DNA from: Anisakis pegreffii
Lineage: Eukaryota; Nematoda; Chromadorea; Rhabditida; Anisakidae
DNA: 64,000 nt
Direction of reading: 5' to 3'
NCBI GenBank assembly: GCA_035041965.1
Contig: JAPYMA010003059.1
Span: forward strand, 54,164-118,163
The notes beneath the pieces were generated by a model that was given only the letters and a program-made list of their open reading frames with translations, did no database searches and had not been told where the DNA came from. This document shows, in pieces, positions 25,561 through 36,932 of this stretch. Within the stretch, counting starts at the first letter, position 1, and each line of letters begins with the position of its first letter. The position numbers and the translations under genes are program-made.

Positions 25561-26582
25561 ATCAAATGGTCGAGATTTATTAGCGGATTGGGCGAGGTTC
25601 AGTGTGAGATAGTTCATTATAGCTTAGTTTGCATAACGTAGATGTTTTAGAAAATATTCAGTCGGAACTGCAGAGTAAATTTTCAGGGGCATTCGTTATT
25701 AATCAGTAATTACGAGTTGAATAATGGACGATGCGAGCACGAATACAACATAACATGAATGAACGGGAATGTGGCATGAAAACTGCAAAAATCAGCCAAC
25801 AGCTTTATGATAATGTGATGATATATAATGAAATGTGATAGTATATGTAGTGATGATGTGTTTATTGTAGTAATTGTCGTGGAACCCTGATCACTGTTTG
25901 GAAGGAGTGAGAGATGTATAAAGCTTTAACGTGTTGTTAAGTTCTGACGAAAGAGCTGAAACTGTAGCTCTTTTGTGTGATAGCATCCGATCTACACAGA
26001 GTTTCGCTCGGTGCTGTTCCTTATGGTTGAGGCCTGTAGTGTTTGCATGGGTTTCGTATCGCTTAAATTCTCTTGCACTATGTAAGCACTTCGCCGCTCA
26101 GGCTTCGGTAGCAACCTGTGGGCTGCTGCACTTTCTAGTGTCAGTTGTCTCCATTTGCAGTAAGCCGAACCTGGTCAAACGGTATTTATTCAGGTGAGCT
26201 GTTTCGCGAAACGAAGATTAGCACCCATCTAGCGAACAGCTTGGCTTCTTTCCTCTCTGTCTGGAAGTGGAAAGGTGGGATTGATAGCATTTGCTGCCGC
26301 AACATTTGAAAATCGCGCCTTTTTGAAACAATCCGAAAATTCAGGAGGTTCATATTGCGAACAGAATTTTGTCGGTTTGGATCGTGCTCAACATGGTGAG
26401 GCTCAAACTAGACAGTTTGCAACTAACTCATCACTTCAGCGATGAATTCTGCAGCCACATCGAGTTCCAGCTCCGCAATAACGTCTTTTAGACGCTGTGA
26501 TTGTGACTACGCCGCATGTTATTGGTGCGCCACTTGCAAGTTTTTACATGAATAATGTTTATATTTTAGTAATGTCTAGCAC

Positions 26583-26840
26583 CAGTGGTTCCCAATATGT
26601 GGGTCCGACCCACGAACGATGTTTCGCAAAAGAAATGGACAGCAAGTTCTTCCTAACCCGTTCACGCTTCAGCTGAAACGATGACCTATTTGGATCATAT
26701 CAAACAAATCTTTGGTAAATATGAACGTATATTCAGTTAGTGCATAAGTTCAATTTTGTCCGTAACTTTGCCCTTTTCTTTGTACTAACTGATGAAAGTC
26801 TCTCCACTGGTTGCAGTTCACCGAAATTTGGGAACCACTG
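26583..26840. mobile_element. hAT-like non-autonomous element with 13-bp TIRs
   Basis: The ends are exact inverted repeats, CAGTGGTTCCCAA (26583-26595) and TTGGGAACCACTG (26828-26840). The left end continues TATGTGGGTCCGACCCACG, a pattern typical of hAT/Charlie-like termini. The flanking 8-mers TCTAGCAC and TGGCAAAT do not match, so no target duplication is visible; the insertion is old, or one boundary is rearranged. No transposase is encoded. Confidence 0.6.
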
Positions 26841-26841
26841 T

Positions 26842-26918
26842 GGCAAATTTTTTACTTGGGGAGGGGGTTGCACGCGAGCAAGCTCGCGGGCAACCCCCCC
26901 CCAAAGTAAAAAAGTGCC
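26842..26918. repeat. Long GC-rich hairpin next to the hAT-like element
   Basis: The two halves fold back almost completely: GGCA..TTTTTTACTT..GGGGGTTGC..CGAGC pairs with GCTCG..GCAACCCCC..AAGTAAAAAA..TGCC. The turn is at the palindrome GCGAGCAAGCTCGC (about 26874-26887). It ends 55 bp upstream of the NTAQ1 start codon. Confidence 0.8.
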
Positions 26919-26972
26919 CTTTTTTATTGCTTTGCTGATTCATCAATAGTTGTTGACTGCAAATATTTTACC

Positions 26973-28575
26973 ATGACAAAAGAATGTTTTGCTTGGTGAA
27001 AAACCGCCTCTGCTTCAGTTCACATTTCTTCCACAGCAGAGTTTGAAAACTATTTGCAGAGTAAGTTGTTTCTTATTTAACGTTTTGGATTTTAATGAAT
27101 GAAACGTGATTGCAGTGAAGAGAACGTGTGGATGTTATTCAGGCGTTTGAGGAAATGTGATATTTTGAATGACGAATGCTATGTTGTATTCATTTCTAAC
27201 GTCAATAAATCGGTACGTTTAGTAATAATTGTTAATTTCCAGCTTGAACTAAAGCTTGGGTCCGCAAGTGGGGTCTGGGCGTGCATCGTGTAATTCCAGA
27301 TATTCAGTGATGCACTTTCGAATTTCTCTGACAAGTATATGTTTTGCTCGGATTTTAACTGTTGTATAGCTAAATTAGAATTGAATGAATCTGAACGTAG
27401 CAGTGAATCAGTTGAAAATTACGTCCATTGAATTATTCAAAGTACTAAATCGACGTTTTTTTTTTAAAAAGGACGAATTTCGCCAACTAGTTAAACTGTG
27501 AAGTATTCAAATGGTCGTCAGAAAATGACCCTAAATAATGGATTGTGCATACTTCATCCTAATAACTTACGTCTGATAAAAATTCAGATTCCACTTTGGT
27601 GTCAACGAAATGCAAGAGAACAATCTTATGTTGTGTGGGTAAGGTCTATAATTGCTGGTGGATTGCAGCTTTCGTTTTGATTTTTTAAATAAGTAGGAAC
27701 TTAATATAGGGCAGTGTATATGTGATTATTCTATGACTGCATGAAGTATTGTAGGATTATCACGTTATATTGATTCAACGAAGCGATGTTACCAGCATGG
27801 TCTATGATCTTGATTCAACGCTTTCGTTTCCATGTACACTTCGCGAATATTGGACCAAAGCCATACGAACAGATATAATGTTGAACAAAAAATTTCGTAG
27901 GTTTGTTCGTCGGCAACAATTTCGAAATGTAATAAAAGTTCCTTAATAAATTGGTGTACCTTTTTGGTGATGCGCAATCGTCATAGATGTAACTCAGTGT
28001 ATTTGGGCGTCAGCAGTTCATGAATGTGCGGATACGTCCCTCACTCAATCACAAACGAATGCGTCACTTCGAACAGATTCAAATTATATTGTCAAATTTC
28101 ATGAAAGATGTTTCCGAGTGATCAAAGCGAATGAATTTTTGAAAAATTTCTCATCCGATCGCCGTCATATGCGGAACGATCATGGTGATTTTATTCAGCC
28201 GCCTCCACGATGGTCACTAATCTTTGATAAAAGTATATTCTTACGTATTTAGTACCATCGATCGTTCCATTTCAGAAAAACGCCTCACAGAGTAACCTAT
28301 TATTTCGATTCTTAATACACAGTATTTCTAGATTACATTTCAGAGTTGTCTTCCGTTAGAGTTCACAGAATAATTACTATTGTTATCAATTTCAGAATTG
28401 TCGTTGATCCATGATAGGATGACTATCGTTTTATTTTTTATGTGATTATCGTTTTTCAGGCACAGGTCACAATCTCGACGATTTCATTTCAATGGATCAC
28501 GGAATTCTTAGTGATATAAGTACCGTTTATGATGAAGAAACGTTTCAGCAAGTCTTCGTTGATGACACCCTTTAG
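26973..28575 (+). CDS. NTAQ1: Protein N-terminal glutamine amidohydrolase NTAQ1 (6 exons)
   Basis: NTAQ1 deamidates N-terminal Gln to Glu, feeding proteins into the Arg/N-degron pathway in the cytosol and nucleus. Exons 26973-26995, 27116-27212, 27588-27638, 27755-27900, 28108-28232 and 28460-28575 join to 185 residues (human about 205). The catalytic triad is complete: Cys8 in CEENVW, His60 in WDYHV and Asp75 in YDLD, aligned with human C28/H81/D97. Other family blocks: ECYVVFISN, IPLWCQR, FRRCFRVIKANEFL, SDRRHM and LDDFISMD. The start was chosen because splicing the tiny exon 1 (MTKECFA + TG) restores the catalytic Cys codon; the unspliced frame from 27099 would read CSEEN and displace it. 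The gene lies in the loop of the inverted duplication. Confidence 0.93.
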
Positions 28576-29300
28576 TGCACTGTTTCATATTGATGTTTCT
28601 TCTTGCATAAATAAGTTTCTTTTTCATGTTGTTCAGCTGAAAATTTGCACAGCAGCGTAGCTATTTTATTCATTGTATGTTAGCAGTCATATCATGCTCA
28701 AAAAGAGACGAAGCCACCCCCGATTACAGAAATATTACGGTATCAGAACCAACTTTGCAGTTTTCATTTCACTATTCAAAGTGTTCGCAGAGATTTCGAG
28801 TTGGCAATTTGTTGATACCATAACTGCGTGATTTTACAGTTTTTATCATGAAAATTTTGAAATATACGCTACCATTGTTTATACGACATAATTCGACTTT
28901 TTTCTTGAGGATATATTGAAAAAGAAGTTGATTCGAGAAACAACGTTGACGTACATGGATACAAAGAGATGAGCGCAAGCCTCTTCTCGTGATATCTTCT
29001 AATCGCAATTATTTGCTTAAGATGATCTCAAAATTATCAGCGTAATATAAAACACCTACAGAAATATCATATTTGTTTGAATATTTTCTCGTCCACCACT
29101 GCGAGAGGGTAATTTTTTTGTTGTCAACGAATCATCCTATACGAACAGAATGTCTCCTCTATGACACTCAGAATCACTTCTTGATATTAGTGTGTTGAAG
29201 TATCCCAAAACGTTTTCTCCTCATTACCTAACACTTCATTTACTGCTCCATATACATCATCAAAAATTATACACAAAGAGAGCAACAAGTAAATGATACA
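28576..29300. other. Spacer up to the assembly gap, no gene supported
   Basis: If the right-arm paralogue were intact, its exon 3 (about 800 bp, minus strand) would occupy this interval. Read on the minus strand it shows no similarity to that exon, so the exon is lost or lies in the unsequenced gap. An open frame at 29008-28772 (-) has no recognisable features. Confidence 0.5.
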
Positions 29301-29318
29301 GNNNNNNNNNNNNNNNNN
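29301..29318. other. Assembly gap (18 N)
   Basis: Eighteen undetermined bases. The gap falls exactly at the inner end of the right duplication arm, inside exon 3 of the paralogue. The true size is unknown; inverted repeats are a common cause of such breaks. Confidence 0.99.
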
Positions 29319-29802
29319 GAAGCTGGACCTGCTCCTCCTTGGGGTAAGAACATTGCTTGAGGACTGAACGAACCAGACACAGTCTGCTCACCTGTTGACA
29401 GTCCACTGCAAATAAACATGCTCATTTCATCATGAGCAACGTTTGTTTGATATTATCGATGCAAGTGAATGTATAAGTGACAAGCGAAACAAACCATGAC
29501 TGCTGACATCTTTGGTAACATTGCTGAATCTCACTTTGTGGACAGCTTCGTGCACATCTGTTCGTGCATGGCGTTGATTGCTGCTAAAATGGTCAAAATT
29601 GGCTAAATCGTTCATATCTTCAGAATTAAATGCCGTCTTCAATGCAAACATCAGATTTCAGTTGAAAACCATGCGCAGAAATATGTTCATAACATTTTAG
29701 AGGAAATAAATGATAGCACGAAAGGCACTCAGCAATAACCTGTGTAAGTGAAGCGCAATATAAAGTGATGAGAACACATTTAAAAATGAGACAGTGATTC
29801 AT
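29319..29802 (-). CDS. Partial paralogue of the secreted Cys-rich gene (cut by gap)
   Basis: Exon 1 (29802-29740), exon 2 (29583-29495) and the first part of exon 3 (29405-29319) are present with intact splice sites and frame at exactly mirrored positions. The signal peptide is almost unchanged (ASLTQ for ASLAQ). Exon 2 keeps all Cys but changes many other residues (PCTNRCARSC against PCMNQCVQNC), and exon 3 begins GLSTGEQTVSGSFSPQ. The rest is missing behind the gap. The reading frame is conserved while the sequence diverged, so this copy was probably under selection; whether it is still functional cannot be judged. Confidence 0.75.
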
Positions 29803-30807
29803 ATTGATAGCTGCAGTGAAATGTGACGTGTTCGAGTGAGAGTGGACATGGCTTTTATAGGGCGATTGCTCGACTGGTTCGATACTTTTTGCGTTTAGTG
29901 GACAAGCAAATGAACGGTTTGGCACTCGCCAAAACTTGAATTTCGATCTGTTCAGTTGCTTCTTCGGCTTTATAAAAACCACTACTGATATTAAGATTAA
30001 AACAAGCGTTTGCTCTCCCCTACTTGTTCATCTAGTGAATGTCAAGCTATTCGCTTGATTTCTGCTTCAACTCTTGTCGTAAGCTCATGTCAGATTTTTA
30101 TAACATAGCTGAGCGGTATACTTATGTATTCGTCGAATTAGTGCTGAGCAACGTTTTGACTGTTTGTTCAGGAGCGGCGCTCAACAACGGGTACGTCAGT
30201 TCAGTTGAAAACTGTTGTAGTGTTGTGCTATAACAGCTCGAGAGTGCACAGGTATCACTGACGACTGTAATCAGACGTCATATGCATGAAAATTTTCGGT
30301 TGAATTTGAAGATTTTGCGCTTCTGAAAGCCTCACAACAATAGTAAAATAATAAGTAGTAAGTCAGCAACGATGACAGTAATAATATTCATGTTCCTTGT
30401 TCCTTGTCAACAATAATCAGTTGGTTACTTTAGTGAATTATGTTCATTGAACGGCAACGCAACCAGATTGATAACAGAATATTTGTTGACAACCAAATCG
30501 AATGGAACTGATTCACTGATTCGTTAGCATATCAGTTCAGTATGGATATGTGGATTAGAGATCTAATTGTATGGAGCCAAGAGTTATGTACGGAGCGAAG
30601 CCATCGATATAACGGATTACTTCATCTAGATAATAGTAATCTGCCGGCTATGACGAATAAATCATGCTCTTTGAGATCTACTCTCACGTTCCTTTTTCTC
30701 ACAGCTTGATTTATTTTGTAGTCATGCATTAAATCAATTCACCTATTGGTACAAAAATAACTTCGTCAACGTAACTTTTCAAATTGCTCTCTCGAATAAT
30801 GCTGCGT

Positions 30808-30884
30808 CTTTTTGGGTCGGTGGTCACCGAACCGCGAAGGCGCTCGAAAAAACATTTTCGGTGGCTCCCGACCGCAACCGAATG
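30808..30884. repeat. Dispersed GGTCGG..CCACCGA repeat, copy 3 (mirror of copy 2)
   Basis: Inverted counterpart of 22530-22605 within the right arm, so not an independent insertion. Confidence 0.5.
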
Positions 30885-30975
30885 AAGCTTACTTTGGGTG
30901 GTGAACAAATCGCTCGTTCATAAATGCTCATCACAAGATGAACACGGTTAGTCCTTGTTATATGCTCTGTGGATA

Positions 30976-31064
30976 CTTTAGTCCTATTTTGCTGCTTTTT
31001 CGAATGAGATTTTTCAACGATGTTGAAAAATCTCATTCGGGAAAGCAGCAAAATTGGACTAAAG
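30976..31064. repeat. Fold-back at the 5' break of the RT fragment, right copy
   Basis: Mirror of 22349-22437, with the same 43-nt arms and 3-nt loop. Confidence 0.85.
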
Positions 31065-31635
31065 ATTAATGTCACCAAAACAAAGATCATGACAAACCGT
31101 GTAATAAAATCACCGCTCATTATTGACGGAAATGTCGTTGAAGAAATCAACGAATTCGTATACCTCAGCCAGCTCATATCGATGAAAAGAAAAGGGGAAG
31201 CCGAAGTGAGAAGAAGGATAAAAATCGGATAGAAATCGTTTTACAAATATTAAGAATTTTTCACTGATAGGAGGATCGGAATGGCTTTGAAACGACGACG
31301 TCTGTTCTTTCCGCGATAGGGATCAGAAACATGGACGGTGACAAAAAGGATGAAAAATATGATGGGAGTAGCCCAAAAAGGATGGAGAGGTTGATGGTAA
31401 GGGTGAAACTACGGGATAGGAAATCGAATGAATGGTTGAGAGGGGTGACGAAAGTTAAAGACTTTGTAAAATGTGCAAGGGAAAGGAAAATTAAATGGGC
31501 AAGAAAAATTGCAATAATGGACAATAACAACTGGGCGAAAAGGTGCATAGAGTGGCAACCTAGAATCGTTAAAAGAAGTCGGGGTCGACCGAAAATGAGA
31601 TGGCGAGACAACATTTGCAAAATAGCCGGATGAAA
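31015..31635 (+). mobile_element. Non-LTR retrotransposon fragment, right copy (dead)
   Basis: Mirror of the left-arm fragment. The RT tail is at 31020-31232 and the C-terminal domain at 31331-31633, separated by the same frame breaks. Both copies share identical damage, so the element was already dead before the duplication, or the arms have been homogenised since. Confidence 0.85.
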
Positions 31636-31670
31636 AGAACAGTGAACTGTGATAATAGTGGTAAGTGGAG

Positions 31671-34600
31671 AGTATTGTGGATTAAAGGCAGCGATTGATT
31701 GCCCTCTCTAATAAATTGATAATAATTCAGCGATAAATAATATAAGAAATGTAGGATTGCACGAATATCAATCGTCAAGCACATAATACACATGGGATTT
31801 ATGTTCTGCTCGAGGAGGCTATTCAGAGATCACGTAAACGGAGAGTCAATACAAGGGGAAAAGAAGCACAGGACATGAGTGGTGCTCAATGGCAGAGAGA
31901 CTGAGACGCACAGATGGATGGATAACTCAGGGAGATAGTTCGTTGTGAGAGGATAAGTAAAGATAGAGATTAAGTTTTGAATTTGGGATGAGATGAATAA
32001 TCAATAAGTGAATAAATTCGGACTTGTTAAATTTACATATATCGATTGAAATATTCGCTGAAGTGAGTGAGTGACATTATTATTTATTATTAACGTAACG
32101 TTATGAATGGTCTCATATGAACAATTTGTCGTAAAAGACGAATTATTATTATATACCTTGTGGAAAATATTTCGATAAATTTAATTACTTGCAATACACG
32201 GGAGACTGAGTGAAGTACCGCGAGACTAAAGGATTTCATTCGGTCTGAATCGTTATCAGAACATATACATATAGAAATTATAATGACAATCATAATAATA
32301 ATGAATCAAACAAATCTCTTAGGTGAATCAATGCCGAGCTAATATATATGCATCAATATGAATCAAGTCCACATCTTAAACATCTTACATACCAAGTCAT
32401 ATCTCACAGCAACATATACATGTATGTAAAATATATGCATTTCATTGCTATGTCTCATATATCCCCGTATATCCATCCACAAATATTCCCATATATCATC
32501 CGCATTCTTCAGTCGTCAGTTATATTTTAGGCTATCAATTCAATCTTCTACTCGCTTTTTGATGTGAACTCAGATGACAACCTTGTCTTATCATGCGAAC
32601 AATAGTATAAATCAACTGGATGACTACTTCTAATGATAAATCATGAAGGTTGCATTCATAGCACCTGAAAACTGCTTTGATATTTTAATATTGAGCAGTA
32701 CTTGATTGAACTTGTTTGATATCACCGTGATAATCGGACAATTCTAAACAATTCAAGGAATAAATAAATAATATTGCGCGCCCAGAGTGAAATGCAATCC
32801 AAGTGAGCACAGCCAAACTGTTATAGCCGATATCCACTCGACTAGTGTGGATATATGAAATCGGCTCATTAATTCCAATTCATCAACGCTGATCTATCGT
32901 CGTCCCTCCGACCACCCCCAACTCCACTCATTGATTCTCACACTATTCAATTAGATCCATCCACTCATGCATGCCGCATAACCACATCAATCTTGCAACT
33001 CAACAAAACAAATAAATAAATCCCACTCCTCTCCCTTCCCAATCCACCCATCTATATATTCCAAAGCCATTAACAAACACTCTTTCAAGCAAAAACATGT
33101 ATTGATCTAAGTAAATGTATTGTGATGACAGCATGAATCGCTCAAATGTGCTTCAAACACGCAATAGTTGAACTTTTTGCTCATTTGCTCATTTCTTTCG
33201 GCGTTACATTACGACTAATCACAATTTCAGATGTAAAGAAATATGATATGAATACTTTTAATGATAGCAGCAGCAGCAGCATCATTCCATATTTACCATC
33301 CATCATTATTACTGTAGAACATAGCGTGCGAGTGTTGAAGTCGTCTAAAGGTGACCGTGGTTACAAGCTGAAACAGGCAAACCTGAAAGTGACCAGTGCA
33401 GAAGCGAACACTTATCTAAAACGCTTTTAAGTGATTGTTTTTCATTTTTCTAATGCGATATATTTCTCAGTTCTCCCCATCTAACAAATGAATTCCATTA
33501 CCCGAACGAACTCAACACCCAAAAGGTTCAGATATGGCAACGGGGCTCGGGTTGGGGGATAGACTGTATTTATCAGTATTTTCTGTTGTTGATCACAATT
33601 AATATTTCCCTAAATCTCATTTTGAAGTGCACTGAAATTTCATTCGGAATTAAATTTGTTCGCTAAGAGAGTTGATGTTTAAACGATTGCAATTCATATT
33701 GAGTGCAATAAATGATATAAAAGGGAATCATCATCAATAAATCATCGTAAAGCATTCATTCATCCATAAAGTTCACCAATAAAAAGTATTAAATGAACAT
33801 GCATATATATACCCACTAAATTCACCGCAACTTTTAATCAATACCACTCAAATTGTAATCACACAAACAAACTATTCTTCACATTTCAAATAAATTTAAG
33901 TCATGAACATTAGTCTAACTTTTCTTATGATTGTTATTATATCTATTATGATAGATATTCGTATTATATTTACTTTTAATCCAATGAGATCGAGATAAAG
34001 AGATCGTGTGCCTATGTCATCAAGAAACCAAATTCGAAAAACCTCTTCTCGGGAATGGAATCCGATTCCGATTTATATTGCGTCACTTTCATTTATATTT
34101 TCAAAATTTCCAAACGAATGCATTCAAAAACTGATCAACATTCAACATATTTTTTTCGATAATCCAAAAATTCATACTAAAATTTAGAATTTTAGTCTAA
34201 AAAATTTCAAATTTCAAATTTTATAATCAATTTTCAAATTCAACTTTCAGCCCTTATGAAATTTATTCAGTTATTCTAAACAAACTTATCGAAAATTATC
34301 TCCTTTCCTGCACCTACTCAACATCCATCTTGCAATAAACCTTGTCATACCGTAACCACCAAATGATTATTGCTACCGTAATTTGAATATTTTCGTCGCT
34401 ATTTCTTTCAGTCGCTCTGTCTTGACTGGATAATTAACATAAACTAAAGAACTACTTCAAATAAACCGACGATCAATTACAGTAATCCAAAAAGAACCAG
34501 TGAATGATTACGGTATTAACAATAGATTACGGTAATAATAAGAACAACTTGTTGTGTGTGACACATACCAACCCAAACAATACTACTCAAGTTTTACATA

Positions 34601-36932
34601 ATTGCGTACTGTATAAAGGAGGCATATTCACGAGACAAACGACAATATTGCTTATTACTGGATATTGTCTCTTGTGAATAGCAATACCTTACCATACATC
34701 TACCCAATGAATCATTCCATTTAATTCAATCAGTCCAAGAACGGCCCGTCTCATCGAGGCGAGGGCATGAGCTTCGTTCCTTGATCGTGCAACAATTTCA
34801 TTTCTGAATCACCGATCACATGCAAGCGTGCTCTATGCCCAATACCATAATATGCAATGTAACATTCAAAAGCCACCGTCACCCATTACAGTGCATAACG
34901 ACTGTCAACATACCCTCATATTCAAGACCGCTTCCCAAACTCAAATCCCCAAAAGTCCGTACAGCATTTATGCACAAACCAACAAGCCAGTAAATAAGAG
35001 GGACGACGGTCAGAATGAAAGACAGAAGGAAAATGGCTGTGAAGATGGGAAAAGAGGAAAATGAGACGACGTGAAATGGAACATGAAAAATGAAGAAAAT
35101 GAAAAGATCGCTCGATAGTGAATTCTCGCAGTTGTGTTGTCTCAACATTAAAGTTTCAAGCTAATGCGACCTGAACAACGGAATAACAGCCACAAAGTAT
35201 TTGTATGTGCATTTGCAAAATATATACGAATATAATAGTATTAAAAATAATACGCAATATGTAAAAAATATCATACTAAATAATGCAGAGAGAGTATTTG
35301 AAAAATTAATATTAATTATTTTCTATCATAATGATAATTTATGGAGATGATGGATTGCACACTCGTAATGATATACAACAAATTAATTTTGTAAATCACT
35401 CATTCAGTGAAGAGCATACAAATAATATTTGATGTGACATAATGAAGAATAAAGTAGCGATACTAATATTTTAATTGGGCAAATGAATATATCGGTAACT
35501 GAATCAGTCAGAATATTCATTTATTCCACAAGAATAAATCACTTCAAACAGCAGCACTAATGAAATAAGCCCACAATCTCCTCAAAGCAACAACCTCCTC
35601 AGGGCAAACCTCACCAATCAACTGAATATTTCATCTGATAATAATCATACAATTGGCGATATCATTTTGTTCTATTCTCATCAAACCGATTGATCTTTAA
35701 TGTGCTATCATCGAATTCTGATCTTTTACAGATCAATATTCAGTTGTTCAAGAACTGATCTCTACGACTATTATGATGAACGTTTTATCGATGAAAACCT
35801 CATGATGATGTCGTCATCTGAATGAATTAATCGCGTTTTCAGGATGTTAAATGCCGTATTAAAAAGACAATTCTCCAGATTCGAGATGAATTTCTTAATC
35901 TTTCTATCACTGATCAAATTGGAATCGATTCAGAATAGTGGTGTTTAAAGAAGGACAGATGATGAATGATATATTGATGAATATGAAACGGTGATCACTT
36001 CCAATGAATCTCATTTCGAATTATTTATTCAACAAACAAGCGACGAGATTTTGAGAGCAACTTTACAGCATTTTAAAACACTTTCTGTTATGAACGAGTA
36101 AACGGCAGATAAAGTTATCATATTCATAACAGACTGAAATCCAACAAAAAAAAAAATTTGATTGAATAAAATTCCAAGAGCAACTAAGCACTTAATCACC
36201 AGAAAACATCGAGTACCAATGAAAAATCGCTAAGAAACCCTTCGCCCTTGTCGTAACATTTGTCCGTAAATGTCAAATTTAAAAATGTCGTTGAGTGCAT
36301 ATATATATCTCCATGCAAAATTATGAGTTTGCCCTTAAAATAAAGCTGAAAATTTCGTGATAAACGTTCAAAATGCACACTGAATATGATATGAAATACA
36401 AAGATGAATCTCAAAAGAAGGAACATAATGCATTCTAAATAAATAATTCACGCAGTCACAAATCCTAAATGTCATCGTTGTCATAATGCCATAAACATAA
36501 TCACCTTTCAATAATAATTATAACAAAACACAAATAAATCCCTAACAACAAGTACAATGTCCAATATAATCTAGCAAAGAACTATTGTAAATCGAATATC
36601 AGCGCGGATATCAATTCAGCAAATATATAAATCCATAACAAAAACTAAACGAATGACACTATAAGGACATCAATAAACGTAAAATTTGATGTAAACTTCC
36701 ATAAGTGAATGATAATAAGTAATAATAATTAGAATAATGATAATTTCAAGTGATAGTGGTAATCAACATGATTTATTCTCAATCACAAGCCGTCAAGATT
36801 TGCTTTCCGTTGAGTGATCTGCGAGAATAAGGGATATTTATTGAGCCAGATAAGAGGGTGGAGTCTATAATGGTAATGAAGAACGAAAATTGGATATGTG
36901 ATCAGATCAGAGAGCGATCAATGTGATATGAA
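31671..36932. other. Intergenic region, no gene supported
   Basis: AT-rich sequence with frequent short tracts. A frame at 33146-33430 has Ser-run codons and a polar tail but no splice partners or recognised domain. Frames around 34830-35150 on both strands are short and unsupported. No RNA gene recognised. Confidence 0.5.

Larger units (their letters stand above)
24929..26582. other. Spacer with repeats, no gene supported
   Basis: Contains a cluster of GCTATCGCT motifs on both strands (about 25075-25190, self-complementary in part), and two tRNA-like elements listed separately. An open frame at 25931-26197 has no recognisable domain, signal peptide or splice context and is not called. Confidence 0.5.
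29319..31670. repeat. Right arm of the large inverted duplication
   Basis: Mirror of 21743-24090 (coordinates sum to 53413). The outer part, about 29993-31670, appears identical to the left arm; the inner part, 29319 to about 29992, is diverged. It ends sharply at 31670, beyond which it and the left flank are unrelated. Confidence 0.93.

Noticed and set aside
25931..26197. 88-codon open frame
   Set aside because: No domain, signal peptide, splice partner or poly(A) signal; left unannotated.
27099..27293. Alternative NTAQ1 start MKRDCSEENVW
   Set aside because: It puts Ser where the catalytic Cys belongs; the tiny upstream exon restores CEEN.
33146..33430. 94-codon frame with a Ser run and polar tail
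   Set aside because: Isolated, with no supporting exons or homology; cannot be told from chance.
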